Shown: piece after piece, positions 19,075 through 28,170 of the stretch
Layout of the letters: the number at the start of each line of letters is the position of its first letter
Numbering within the stretch: the first letter of the stretch is position 1
NCBI GenBank assembly: GCA_963780045.1
Contig: CAVZZZ010000004.1
Coordinates: 62,001-126,000, forward strand
Origin: JANXQG01 sp963780045
GTDB taxonomy: Bacteria; Planctomycetota; Planctomycetia; Pirellulales; Thermoguttaceae
DNA: 64,000 nt
Direction: 5' to 3'
The notes under the pieces: model-generated
What the model was told of the DNA's origin: nothing
Database searches by the model: none
Seen by the model: the letters and a program-made list of their open reading frames with translations, nothing else
Made by a program: the position numbers and the translations under genes

Positions 19075-19939
19075 AGCGCGCCACTATCACGAAGACGCCG
19101 ACCTGTTCCGCGAAGCGCTGACTTTCACCCAGTCGAACACTGGTTTCACCGCGCACCTGGTAGAGAAGGACTACTTCTGTTCGCTCGTTTTGGAAGACTT
19201 GTGCGCCCTGGCGAATCCGCCGTGGGCATTCAAGGGCGGGACTTGTCTAAGCAAGGTCCACAGCGACTTCTGCCGAATGAGCGAAGACCTTGATATCGCC
19301 TATTCAGTTCCCGTGGACGTGCCACGTTCCGCGCGGAGCAAGACGATTGTGGCGATGAAGGATCACTTGGCGGAGATTGGAAAGCGGCTAAAGAGCCTTA
19401 CAGTTACCGAGGCGCTCCGGGGGTTCAACAACTCGACACAATACATCGGCAGCCTCAGTTACGAATCCGTTGTCACAGGCCAGGAAGAGTCGATCAAGGT
19501 CGAGTTCAGCATCCGGGAACCGATCCTGGAGCCAATTGAGGAGTTGCCCGCGCGTACATTGTTGATCGATCCTTTCCGCCGCTTGCCAGCAGTCTTGCCA
19601 CTGAGCATCCCGGTGCTGTCATCCCGCGAAACCTATGCCGAGAAACTCCGAGCGGCGCTGACCCGGCGCGAGCCCGCAATCCGCGATTTCTTCGATATCG
19701 ACTACGGCGTCCGATCTGGGCGTGTAGAGGGGAGTGATCGAAGATTGATTGCCCTCGTGCGCAGCAAGCTGGCCGTGTCGGGAAACGATCCCCTTGATGT
19801 ATCCGACAGAAAACGGGAGATTCTCCAACGGCAGGTTCACGCACAGCTTCGACCGGTGCTCCGCGAAGCCGACTTCGCCGCCTTTGATCTAGATCGGGCA
19901 TACGGGATCGTGGCCCAAATTGCCGCCGTGTTACGGTAG
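19064..19939 (+). CDS. abiEii: AbiEii nucleotidyltransferase toxin
   Basis: The nucleotidyltransferase motif is clear: WAFKGGTCLSKVHSDFCRMS followed by EDLDIAY, matching the GG(S/T) and DxD elements of AbiEii/MenT toxins. Further conserved parts are SIKVEFSIREPIL and SRETYAEKLRAALTRREPAI with RDFFDIDY. AbiEii toxins transfer nucleotides and block growth, often during phage infection. ATG 19064 is used; an in-frame TTG lies slightly upstream. The gene appears intact at 291 residues. Confidence 0.9.
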   Translation: MNREARHYHEDADLFREALTFTQSNTGFTAHLVEKDYFCSLVLEDLCALANPPWAFKGGTCLSKVHSDFCRMSEDLDIAYSVPVDVPRSARSKTIVAMKDHLAEIGKRLKSLTVTEALRGFNNSTQYIGSLSYESVVTGQEESIKVEFSIREPILEPIEELPARTLLIDPFRRLPAVLPLSIPVLSSRETYAEKLRAALTRREPAIRDFFDIDYGVRSGRVEGSDRRLIALVRSKLAVSGNDPLDVSDRKREILQRQVHAQLRPVLREADFAAFDLDRAYGIVAQIAAVLR

Positions 19940-19963
19940 CGCCGACATTTTACCTTACACCGC

Positions 19964-20332
19964 TCACCATAGCCCCAGCATATTCCCCAGCCGATGCCCG
20001 AACAGCACCAACCCTATAACGACCGATCCGATACTAGCCGCCAACACCGCGCCGGCTGCTGTATCCAGCGCGTCGCAAATGTGGGGATCGTCCTTCTGCG
20101 TGACCGCGCGGGCAAGCGACTCCAGCGCGCTGTTGAAAAGCTCCGCGGCAAAGACGCCCGTGATGCACAAGAGCACGATGCACCACTCGACCGGGCTCAT
20201 CTTCAGCGCAGCCGCCGCCGCGATTACCGCCAGGGCGATAAGGAAATGCACTGCCAGGCTGCTGTTGCCGCGAGCGCCCACCCGCAGGCCGCGAAAGGCA
20301 TCGGCGAATTTCTGTTTCCAGGCGCGAGGCAT
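19964..20332 (-). CDS. dgkA: Diacylglycerol/undecaprenol kinase DgkA
   Basis: The 122-residue membrane protein has the DgkA layout: an amphipathic N-terminus (RAWKQKFADAFRGLRVGARG), three hydrophobic helices and the catalytic motif GVFAAELFNSALESLARAV with its conserved Glu and Asn. HICDALDTAAGAVL corresponds to the conserved D..AGAV segment. In many bacteria this family phosphorylates undecaprenol or diacylglycerol. It follows the LptD-like gene with a gap of seven bases, so the two are probably co-transcribed. Confidence 0.92.
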   Translation of the reverse strand: MPRAWKQKFADAFRGLRVGARGNSSLAVHFLIALAVIAAAAALKMSPVEWCIVLLCITGVFAAELFNSALESLARAVTQKDDPHICDALDTAAGAVLAASIGSVVIGLVLFGHRLGNMLGLW

Positions 20333-20339
20333 CGTTTCC

Positions 20340-23300
20340 TTACTCCACCGCCGACTCGCCCGCCGGCGGAATGTGAATGCCCGCCGGTGAATGGGCGAGC
20401 TTGGGCAGGAAGCGCGGTTCCACGCTGAGATTGAAACCGGCCGTCTGGCGCGCGGGGTCGTAGCTGATGCTCATGGTCCACAGCAGCGACTCGCCCACCC
20501 GCATCAACTGGAAGTTCGGCGAGACGTTCTGCACCTGGTGCAGGTCGATCGTCACGCCGGTCGCGCTGATCCACTTCGGGCTCATCCAGTAGGCGTAGCT
20601 CGCGGTCACGACCTGGCTGTCGATCGGGCCTTGCAAGAGGCGGTATCCAAGATAGAGCGACCCGCGCGGCGGGCGAGTGAGGAACGCGCCCACCGTCACG
20701 ATTTTCTGCCCCTCGTCGAAAAAGTCGAAAATGCCGTCGGAGAGCACCGTCAGCCGGTCGCCGATGTGCCAAATGAAATTGTAGTCCAACAGCCCCGCCA
20801 GCTCGCCGAAGTTGTCGCGGTCGGGGTCGGGAAAGATGGTGACGTCGGTATCAAATTCGATCCAGTCGATAATGTGGGGACTGTCGGCGGGGCCGCGTTT
20901 CGTCTGCCAGCGCTGGTGGACGCCCAGACGAAGCTCGTCCAGGTCGCCAGCGATCTCCATGCTCGGCGCGGTGACCCAGCCTTCCATGTCGGTGCGGAGG
21001 GCGTAGAGCCGCTCGTCGAACTGCGCCGGCGGGCCTTGCGTTCCCGGCGGCGCTACGACCGGCAGGCCAAACGTGTTGACCACGAAGCGGCGGCGAAAAT
21101 CCTCGATGTTCTGGTCGTCCAGGGGATCGTAAAGCGGCAGCTCTGTCACGCTGGCGTTGGATTGCGCGTGCAGGTACTCGACCTCGAAATCGACCTTGTG
21201 GGCCAGTCCATGAACGTTCCACAAGCTGCTCTCCGCCTCGGAATCGACTGCCCACATGGGCAGCGTGGCGCGGATGCCGGCTTGGTAATAGGCCCGCGTC
21301 AGGTCTTGGCCGTTAAGGTCCTGGCCCCAGTAACCGATCTCGCCCAGCACGTAGGGCACGACCTTCACCGGCCCCAATTCGAAGGGTAGGTCAAGCTCGT
21401 TGCGGGTGACGAACCGCCCGCCGTTGAAATCCTGCGGTTCCCAGGGCAGGTGGCTCGTCGGCTCGTCGCCGGCCGCCGCGCTGGGGAGCGTGCCGACTTG
21501 AAATTGCGCATAACCGACGCTTGTGTGCTCGAACCACGTCAGGTGGTCGCCCAAGAGCGACTCGCCCAGCAGGAAATGGTCCGCTCGCGGAAGCCAGTTT
21601 GTTTCCGTGACGAAGTTGTCCAGCCGCTCCTGGGCGAAAAGCTCCAGTACCGAGTTCTCGCGGCGGAGTTTCACGTCGAGGTTGGTCGTGGGGTCCGGCT
21701 GCGTGTCCCAGTCTGACTTGAAGTATTCCAGCAGGAAGTTGCGATCGCTGACCTTGCCGAGTTCGGCAGTGAAGGTCCAGCCATCGCCGAGGTCCTGCCG
21801 GTGGCGGCCGATTATATCGTAGCGGTAATTCACGTCCGGCTCAGGCGCCACGCTCGACCGCCCAATTCCCAGGTTGTCGCGACCGTGGTCGTCGATCCCC
21901 CAGAAGTTCCACTGCCCTGAGACCTGGCCCGGTATGCCGAAGAAGTCGGCGCGGTTGTACGTGTACGTCGTCCCCTCGGCCCAGCCGCGAAGGCTGAGAT
22001 AGTCGACGCTGAAGGTCCAGTCGGTCCCTTTGGGTGGAGTGCGGATGCCGAACAACTGGTAGGCAGAGAAATCGAAGTAGAGCTGATCGCCGAAGACATT
22101 GTCGTCCTTGTATCGGATGCCGCGGACGAAGTACGAAGGATCGTTCAGGTCGGTGGCAAAAGTGGGCCACCAGAATACCGGCACGTTCTCGACGTAGACA
22201 AAATTGTTCTGGCCGGACACCAGCTTCTGCACCTCCGGCTGCCCGGTGCGGGGATCGATCAGCGGGCCGCCGGTGTATGGATCGGTTTCCGGCGACGGGA
22301 TTTCGTCGTAGGTAAATTCGCTCGGCTGCAAGCGAATTCGTGGGACGCCCAGGCGGCTGGGCGTGATGTAGCCCTCTTGGCCGCGGAAGTGGTTCGGCCC
22401 TTCTTCCTGCAAGACATCGGCGTGGATGTGCAGCTTGCCCTCGTAGCCCGGCGCGGGCGTGATCATGTCGGCGGCCAGCACAGTGCCGACGTGGTTGCGC
22501 ACGTCGTAGTACATGCGGTCGGCAAAAATCTGGCGGTTGCCCTGCAGGAAGACGACGTTGCCTTCCAGGTAAAGCTCCATCGGCTCGTTTTCGTTTTGCG
22601 GGACGCGGCCGGAGATGTCCGGCTGGTTCCGCGAGGTGGTCCAGAGCACGAGGCGGTCGGTGCGGATGTCCAGCCGCGTTGGACCGCGAGGCACGCCGGG
22701 AATGCTGGCGTTGGGAACCTCGAACCCGTCGATGACGATCTGCACTCCCTGCTCGATGACGAGAATCCATTGGTTGGACTGCTCGTCACGCTTCCACTCA
22801 ATCTGTGGCGGAACTTCGCCGCGGGAAAAGTAGCGAATCCGCCGCGTGCCGGGCGGAGTAACCACCGCGCCGGACGGCGCAGGAGCGGCGACCACCTCGC
22901 CAACGGCAGACGAACCGGCCGCCGCTTGCCCAGTCGCCGGCGCGACGTACTGCACCGGTTCGGCGTGTGTCTGCCGCAGCGCGTCGCCAAATTCCGGGTT
23001 CCGCTGATCGAGGCCGCGCTGGTAAACCTCCGGCAGCGGAGATGGCTTGCCTGCCACGGCGCCGGCCTGAACCCTGACTTCGCGGTTGGTGTAGAAGCGA
23101 CCGAACCATTTCTGGTCACGGATTTCGACCGGACGCCCATCGCGCGGCAGGCGCAGGCGGACATTGCCTTCGAGGTAGGCGATGACCTTGGTGCGTTGCG
23201 ACCCGGACCCTTTGCGCGTGGGTGCCCCCGGTGCCCCAGCCGTTTCGGCATGGTCGATCCAGAAGACTGCGTCCTGGGCGTTCGCCAGATCGTCACCCTG

Positions 23301-23666
23301 CGCGAAGCGGACGTCGCCGTGGAGGATCCAGACCTCGTAGGAATCCATTTGCCATCGATAGGCCATCTGCGCCGTGATCAAGATAGGATCGGAGTCGCGG
23401 CCGTCCGGCAAATTGACTTCGGCATGCAGGGCCGCAGGGAAGAGGAGCAGCAGTGCAAGAAAGGCAGCAGGCACGCTCCGCGTGCCGTTCGCCAAACTGC
23501 GAACGCGGACTGCAAGCGGAACTTGCCTGCTACCTTGGCGCGCACCGTCTGCGCATGCGCGGCGCGGAGGCGCGGCGCGGCGGGTGGGTGCCGATCTATC
23601 GCCTGGTCGTATCAGGGGACGAGCGTCCTTGCAGTGCGAGGGAAAAGCCAAAACTGCGAATTGCAA
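20340..23666 (-). CDS. LptD/OstA-like outer membrane protein
   Basis: This very long frame is unbroken. It has an N-terminal OstA-like region (YEVWILHGDVRFAQGDDLAN, VIAYLEGNVRLRLP, LYLEGNVVFLQGNRQIFADR) followed by beta-barrel-like sequence with alternating aromatic residues (NFVYVENVPVFWWPTFATDL, TFSVDYLSLRGWAEGTTYTY). LptD inserts lipopolysaccharide into the outer membrane. A plausible signal peptide (SVPAAFLALLLLFPAALHA) sits about 60 residues after the listed start, so the real start is probably an internal GTG or TTG within the palindrome at 23463-23534. Only the start is uncertain. Confidence 0.85.
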   Translation of the reverse strand: MQFAVLAFPSHCKDARPLIRPGDRSAPTRRAAPPRRACADGARQGSRQVPLAVRVRSLANGTRSVPAAFLALLLLFPAALHAEVNLPDGRDSDPILITAQMAYRWQMDSYEVWILHGDVRFAQGDDLANAQDAVFWIDHAETAGAPGAPTRKGSGSQRTKVIAYLEGNVRLRLPRDGRPVEIRDQKWFGRFYTNREVRVQAGAVAGKPSPLPEVYQRGLDQRNPEFGDALRQTHAEPVQYVAPATGQAAAGSSAVGEVVAAPAPSGAVVTPPGTRRIRYFSRGEVPPQIEWKRDEQSNQWILVIEQGVQIVIDGFEVPNASIPGVPRGPTRLDIRTDRLVLWTTSRNQPDISGRVPQNENEPMELYLEGNVVFLQGNRQIFADRMYYDVRNHVGTVLAADMITPAPGYEGKLHIHADVLQEEGPNHFRGQEGYITPSRLGVPRIRLQPSEFTYDEIPSPETDPYTGGPLIDPRTGQPEVQKLVSGQNNFVYVENVPVFWWPTFATDLNDPSYFVRGIRYKDDNVFGDQLYFDFSAYQLFGIRTPPKGTDWTFSVDYLSLRGWAEGTTYTYNRADFFGIPGQVSGQWNFWGIDDHGRDNLGIGRSSVAPEPDVNYRYDIIGRHRQDLGDGWTFTAELGKVSDRNFLLEYFKSDWDTQPDPTTNLDVKLRRENSVLELFAQERLDNFVTETNWLPRADHFLLGESLLGDHLTWFEHTSVGYAQFQVGTLPSAAAGDEPTSHLPWEPQDFNGGRFVTRNELDLPFELGPVKVVPYVLGEIGYWGQDLNGQDLTRAYYQAGIRATLPMWAVDSEAESSLWNVHGLAHKVDFEVEYLHAQSNASVTELPLYDPLDDQNIEDFRRRFVVNTFGLPVVAPPGTQGPPAQFDERLYALRTDMEGWVTAPSMEIAGDLDELRLGVHQRWQTKRGPADSPHIIDWIEFDTDVTIFPDPDRDNFGELAGLLDYNFIWHIGDRLTVLSDGIFDFFDEGQKIVTVGAFLTRPPRGSLYLGYRLLQGPIDSQVVTASYAYWMSPKWISATGVTIDLHQVQNVSPNFQLMRVGESLLWTMSISYDPARQTAGFNLSVEPRFLPKLAHSPAGIHIPPAGESAVE
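23463..23534. repeat. Imperfect palindrome in the 5' end of the LptD-like gene
   Basis: GGCAGCAGGCACGCTCCGCG at the left is complementary, with mismatches, to the right part reading GCGGAACTTGCCTGCTACC. The element overlaps the region just before and into the signal-peptide codons. It could affect translation initiation or be an insertion of the dispersed palindrome type. Confidence 0.6.
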
Positions 23667-23803
23667 TCAGAGGAGTCGCGAACCTTTGCGCACCTAATGC
23701 GGCGGCCAGATTATAAGGCTGCCCCCGCGATGGTGCAAGGCAAAATGCGCAGAAAATCCCTATTGCGGTGGACAAAGTAGGCTCGACGGTTAATACTAAA
23801 GGC

Positions 23804-25806
23804 ATGTGCAAGGCACGTCGGCAGGTATATTTTGCGGTTTTTGTGGCAGCGGTGGGGACGACCGCTGGCTTAATGTACGCCGCCGACCAGAAACCAAAGG
23901 CTCAAAATGGCGGTTCTGCCCAGTCGGTGGGAAATAAAACGACCGCCGCGCCGCCCCACGCACTTAGTCTGAGCGAGGCCCGTGCCCAATTGCCGCAGCG
24001 GCTCCGCGAATTGGACAGTCCCAGCTACGAAATCCGTTGTCGGGCGGCACAGTCCCTGGAAATGTGGGTTGGGTCGCCCGAATTGGGGGATTTCCTGGCG
24101 GAAGAGTTTCAGCGGCGGCTGATGGAGACCGATTTGCCGATGGAAGCCCGATGGCGACTCTCGCTCTGGCAGGCGCGGCTGCCCAAAGCAACAATCGAAC
24201 TGCCGGCGAGCCTGCCGCTTTCGGAGCTTCAGCGACTCGTTGCCCAGTTGGACGATGACTCCTTCTCGGGCCGTGCCGGCGCGAGCGCGCGGCTGCAATG
24301 GTTGGCGGCGAGCGAGAAATTCGCCCCGGCGATCCTATCGCTTTTGAAGCGCCGGTTGGCAGAAGCCGCGCTGGGTGAGGACTCGTATCGCCGCATTGAA
24401 GATATCCGTCGCATCGCCTGGGGCATATGGCTCAATAGCGACCCCGGCGATCGCTTCCTTTCGCCGGTATCGTCCGCGCAGATCGAAGGTTGGCTCGACG
24501 ACCTCGCCGGGGGAAGGGGAGAAGGGGAGAAAGGGAGAAGGGGAGACGGCGTGACTGGCTCCCTTTCTCCCCTTCTCCCTTTCTCCCCTGCTTCTTCTCC
24601 CCTGCGTCATCGCATCGCGCGGCAAAACTTGATGGACGCTTTGGCGCAGGATGCCGAAGTTCCCCGCGTCAAGGCGGCACTGGAAGCTCGGCTGAACGCC
24701 AAGCCGGACGCCAGTACCGCTGCCGCGCTGCACGAGTTGTTGGAACTGACCCGTCCGGCAATCGTGGCCGAAGTGTGGTGCGGCCGGAAATTGCAGGATG
24801 GAGAGCAGCGAATGATCATCGGGCAGCCGAGGGTCTTTCGTGAGGGGGCGAATCCCAGTTGCTTTGACCGCGCCGATGACCAGTCCGCGCACTGCGCGAG
24901 CGGAAACTCGCTTGTGCCGGGCAATTATCCCGTGGGAATCGCTTTTCCCGCCCCGAATTGGAAAGGCCAAGGAGAGGGCTTTTTCTACCTCGTCAACCTG
25001 CCTACTCCGCGGCGGCAAATCGCCTACAACTTCTACAACAAGACCGATACGGCGGCACGCCTGGCGAAGCTAAGCCGCCGCACGCTCGACCACTACCTGG
25101 CCGAGAAACGGAAGCTGAGCGATCCGGAATTGGGCATGTTGAGCCAACTCGACGCCCGCGAGGTCTCACGCTTCGCAGCGCGGTACTTCTTTCTCGTTAA
25201 TGACGACGACGTAAACGAGGAGATCGACTCGCAGTATTCCACCAGTCGCAAGCACATGGGCGGCGACAGCAGCCGCTTTGGCTCGATCTGCGCCAATTGG
25301 CCATTGACGGCACGCGCGAGGCGATCGGACAGGGAGCCGACCCACTGCGCGGGTACCCCGGCAGGGAGCAGGGAGCTTCCGACTCCATGCCCCGTGCTCC
25401 CTGCTCCGGGCTGCTGCGGGCCATCCGGCAAAAGCGGGTCATGCCGCCGAAATCAGTGCCGTACCGCTTCGACTGGCTAGCGGCCTTGTCCATTGCGCGG
25501 CGCGATCCCTGGCCGGGCGTCGATGCATGGCTGGCGGAGAACCTCGAAAACCGCGAGAAGTTGGACATCAGCCACGCCGACGCGGCGGAGGTCGGCGCAA
25601 GCGCTGCCGCGGTGCTCTTGGACCGCCATCACGAAAAGCCGGCGGATTTCGGTCTGCAACTCGTCGTCGATCCGCAACTGCTCAATTACAAGGTCCTCGG
25701 CTACTGCTACGGGGCCGCCGACGGCGCGCAGCGCGTGCGAAAGTGGTGGGCGCGGCAAGCAGAAAGCGGCAACAAGGCGGTTCCCGTGCCGTTTCACGCC
25801 CCCTAG
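23804..25806 (+). CDS. Large secreted protein of unknown function carrying two palindromic inserts, frame broken
   Basis: ATG 23804 gives a signal sequence (RRQVYFAVFVAAVGTTAGLM). The body has helical repeats recalling HEAT/armadillo units (PQRLRELDSPSYEIRCRAAQ) and a conserved-looking region, GFFYLVNLPTPRRQIAYNFY. The frame shifts after GSICA at CTGCGCCAATT near 25295; one base restored continues IDGTREAIGQGADPLRGYP to TAG 25804-25806. Two palindromes (24510-24605, 25361-25410) lie inside the coding sequence and translate to low-complexity peptides such as GEGEKGRRGDG. I recognise it only as planctomycete-like; no function is claimed. Confidence 0.65.
24510..24605. repeat. In-frame palindrome, GGGAGAAGG family
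   Basis: Purine-rich left arm 24510-24546 (repeats of GGGAGAA) pairs with pyrimidine-rich right arm 24560-24602 (repeats of TTCTCCC). It sits inside an open reading frame and preserves the phase, adding about 32 residues. Half-arms of the same family occur at 50092-50130. Confidence 0.8.
25361..25410. repeat. In-frame palindrome, GGGAGCAGGG family
   Basis: GCAGGGAGCAGGGAGC at 25361-25376 pairs with GTGCTCCCTGCTCCGGG at 25394-25410. It lies inside the same gene as the palindrome at 24510-24605 and encodes the peptide GREQGASDSMPRAPCSG in phase. Confidence 0.7.
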
Positions 25807-25977
25807 AAGGCGTCGCGCTTCTGACGCACGGCAAGAGCGGTAAAGCCGTTGCGATCGTCAACATTGTTCTCGCTGGTATTCGATCGCGGCGCGACGATTA
25901 CGCTCCGCATTAAGCTAATGGCAGAACCTTTTCGGCATCGCTTTTTGCACGATTCGCAAACCGTGGCCATAGCAGGT

Positions 25978-26006
25978 TTGACTCTTACTCAAAAAAAACC
26001 TATATG
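25978..26006 (+). promoter_or_regulatory. Putative sigma-70-type promoter of the first flp gene
   Basis: TTGACT (25978-25983) is followed after exactly 17 bases by TATATG (26001-26006). The spacer includes a run of eight A. It lies about 90 bases upstream of the pilin ATG in an otherwise gene-free, AT-rich stretch. No experimental support. Confidence 0.5.
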
Positions 26007-26092
26007 TTCATATATTGAGCAGAGCGTCTGGCGATGCCGATCCAGTCGTATATTTCACCCTTGGTCGCCAGCACCGTCGAGGAAGTTCGTTG

Positions 26093-26263
26093 ATGAAATC
26101 CCTTGCCAAAAAACTGCGCCGTTTCCTAGCCGAGGACGAAGGTCCAACAGCGGTCGAGTATGCCGTGATGATTTCGTTGATCATCCTGGTCTGTTTTGCC
26201 GCGATCTCCACGATCGGGCAGAAAGTCAACAGCGTATTCTCCAAGGTGGGAAGTTCGATCTGA
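26093..26263 (+). CDS. flp: Flp/Fap-type pilin
   Basis: The 56-residue prepilin has a basic leader (KSLAKKLRRFLAEDEG) and then the cleavage region GPTAVEYAVM, with the conserved Glu-Tyr pair of Flp pilins, followed by a hydrophobic helix (ISLIILVCFAAISTIG). The prepilin peptidase at 28317-28874 should process it after the Gly. A GAGGA site lies upstream of ATG 26093. It is the first gene of the Tad locus, and a second pilin gene lies at 27812. Confidence 0.9.
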   Translation: MKSLAKKLRRFLAEDEGPTAVEYAVMISLIILVCFAAISTIGQKVNSVFSKVGSSI

Positions 26264-26267
26264 CCCT

Positions 26268-27693
26268 ATGTCAGGCGTGACGGCGGCAGGCCCGAATGAC
26301 GAATGTCGAATGACGAATGCGGAATGTCCGTGCTTCGACATTCGACATTCGACATTCGGCATTCCTCGAACTGGCTGGCGGCTCTCCGATTGGACACTTG
26401 GTTTGCTGGTCGTTCTGGCCCTGCTTGCGATCTGGGAAGCCTTCCTCATCACACACCGTCCGGCGACGCACGGGTGCGGCGGTAATTTCTCGCAATACTA
26501 CACGGCAGGGGCGATCGTTTGCCGGGGAGATGTCCGTCGGCTTTACGATCAGACGTACTTTAAGCAATTGCAGCAGCCGCTGCGCGACGACCCGCTCCCT
26601 TCGATCTACCCGCCGACCGTGGGCTTGCTCGTCGCCCCGTTGGCGCGGCTATCGTACGGAAGCGCATTGGCAGTTTGGTGGGCAATCCACGCGGTGTCCA
26701 TTCTAGCGACCGGGCTGATTTTCTACGGCTGGCTCGGGCAAGCGCGTGGGAAGGCACAAATGAGGAATGACGAATGTCGAATCTCGAATCTCGAATCTCC
26801 CGGCTTCGACATTCGACATTCGAAATTCGTCATTCCCCGCGTGTGGCGGGTCAACGCCCTAATGGCCTTGGCCGCGCTTTTGCCCCTGTGGATCGCCGTG
26901 GGCATCGGTCAATTCGCTCCCGTTTTCCTGCTGCTGCTGGCTGGCGGTCTTGAATTGCACAAGCGATCAAAGCCCGTGCTGGCAGGGCTGGTGCTCTCCC
27001 TGCTGGCGCTCAAGCCGCAACTGGCAGCGGGCCTGGTACTTTGGATGCTCTTGCGCCGCGATTTTCGCACGCTTCTGGGCCTTGCGTCGGGCTTCGCCTT
27101 GCAGGCGGCGGCGGTGGCGGCAGGTACTTGGCCCGCAAGCATGGCTCGATTATCTCCATGCCTTGACGGCGATTTCAGCCATCACTCGCGCGGCGCGCTT
27201 CTCGCCGATGGTCGAGGCCTCGTTCACGGGCATGGCCAGCAATCTGGCCTCCGCGGCCGGCTTGTCGGCATGGGAAGCCGTGGCGATGAAGGTCGCCTAT
27301 GCGTCTACGGTGAGCTTTGCGCTGGTTATGCTCTGCCAGGTCGTCTGGTCGCGACGCCAGCGGGCCGGCTCCATGCCGCTCCCAGCCAACTACGAATACG
27401 CTTGCGGCATTATCTTCATGACGATTGTCCCGCCTTACATGATCGTCTACGACCAGTCGCTTTTGGCGGCCGCGCTGGTCATGCTCTGGTCGTCGCCACG
27501 GTGGCCTTGGGGGGCGTTCCTCTTTGCCGCCATGACCGCGGTCGCGGCCAATCTGTCGTTGGCGACCGGCTTCAGCATTACGGGCTTTGTGGCCTTGGGG
27601 GTAATGTTTGCCTTGGCACGTTCGCTGTCACCATCCACGGCATCGGCGGACCGGCCGAACGGTTTGTGCAAAGATGCCCGCTTGACTTCTTGA
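26268..27693 (+). CDS. GT87-like (DUF2029) polytopic membrane protein with palindromic inserts, frame broken
   Basis: ATG 26268 lies four bases after the pilin stop. The protein has many hydrophobic segments (LGLLVVLALLAIWEAFLITH, LAPLARLSYGSALAVWWAIH, LMALAALLPLWIAVGIGQFA) and the loop GGNFSQYYTAGAIVCRG..RLYDQ, typical of GT87/DUF2029 mannosyltransferase-like proteins. The frame shifts near 27122, and two bases (GC) restored give VLGPQAWLDYLHALTAISAI and the rest, to TGA 27693. The N-terminus and one inter-helix loop are translated palindromes (26294-26367, 26762-26837). Position inside the Tad locus suggests pilin glycosylation, which is inference. Confidence 0.65.
26294..26367. repeat. In-frame palindrome, GAATGACGAATGTCG family, copy 1
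   Basis: Words GAATGACGAATGTCGAAT on the left are mirrored by CATTCGACATTCGACATTCG on the right. The element falls directly after the start codon of the GT87-like gene and encodes a peptide containing DECRMTNAECPCFDIRHSTF. Copy 2 lies 400 bases downstream in the same gene. Confidence 0.85.
26762..26837. repeat. In-frame palindrome, GAATGACGAATGTCG family, copy 2
   Basis: GAGGAATGACGAATGTCGAA on the left is matched by TTCGAAATTCGTCATTCC on the right. It is inserted in phase in a loop of the GT87-like protein and encodes RNDECRISNLESPGFDIRHS. It shares arm words and encoded peptide with copy 1 but differs in the centre. Confidence 0.85.
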
Positions 27694-27811
27694 AAAATCG
27701 ACCTAGGTTTCAATTGAGGGAACGAATTACGTTCAGGGAAGTCAAATAAACTTAACCAATGTTTCCGATTGATGCCGGGCGCCTGCGGGCGACCGGCAAG
27801 GGAGAGAAGAG

Positions 27812-27982
27812 ATGAAGACATTTGCTACTAAGTTGCGCCGCTTTTTGGTCTCGGAAGACGGTCCCACCGCGGTTGAATACGCTGTGATGCTCTCGCTGAT
27901 TATCGCCGTCTGCTTGGCGGCGATTACCACGATCGGCTCGAACGCCAGCAGCGTCTTCTCGCGCGTGGCGAACTCGATCTAG
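27812..27982 (+). CDS. flp: Flp/Fap-type pilin, second copy
   Basis: The 56-residue product parallels the first pilin: leader KTFATKLRRFLVSEDG, cleavage region GPTAVEYAVM, then LSLIIAVCLAAITTIGSNAS. GGGAGAGAAGAG lies just before ATG 27812. The two pilins differ mostly in the C-terminal part and may be major and minor subunits. A perfect stem-loop follows at once (27993-28008). Confidence 0.9.
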   Translation: MKTFATKLRRFLVSEDGPTAVEYAVMLSLIIAVCLAAITTIGSNASSVFSRVANSI

Positions 27983-27992
27983 GAAGGATCGC

Positions 27993-28008
27993 GCGGCCAA
28001 AAGGCCGC
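27993..28008 (+). terminator. Stem-loop after the second pilin gene
   Basis: GCGGCC, loop AAAA, GGCCGC is a perfect six-pair GC hairpin 10 bases after the flp stop. No T-run follows, so it is more likely an attenuator or an mRNA-stabilising hairpin that lets pilin mRNA exceed the downstream genes than a full terminator. Confidence 0.45.
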
Positions 28009-28044
28009 CGTGCGGAAGCGGCGCGAACCGAAGGGACACCTTCC

Positions 28045-28152
28045 ATGTATCCCGTGCTTCCCCTGGAATTGAATCAGTATGCGGCCGAATCGCTGCTGCT
28101 GTTGTTCACCGCGGTCAGCGCCTTGCTGAGCGCGGTGTTTTGTTTGCGCTGA
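28045..28152 (+). CDS. Possible 35-residue membrane peptide in the Tad locus
   Basis: ATG 28045 opens a short frame ending at TGA 28150-28152, MYPVLPLELNQYAAESLLLL and onward, with one hydrophobic helix. AAGGGA lies about eight bases upstream. It is placed between flp and cpaA, where small membrane proteins would fit. There is no homology evidence, so it may be spurious. Confidence 0.35.
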   Translation: MYPVLPLELNQYAAESLLLLFTAVSALLSAVFCLR

Positions 28153-28170
28153 TTCCGGCGGGCGACCTCG

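Noticed and set aside
22377..23780. A 467-codon plus-strand frame antisense to the LptD-like gene
   Set aside because: It has no recognisable domain and crosses the palindrome at 23463-23534; the minus-strand frame is uninterrupted for 3.3 kb with OstA-like repeats.
26294..26837. CRISPR-like array of GAATGACGAATGTCG words
   Set aside because: The words are degenerate, form mirrored arms rather than direct repeats with unique spacers, and no cas gene is present.
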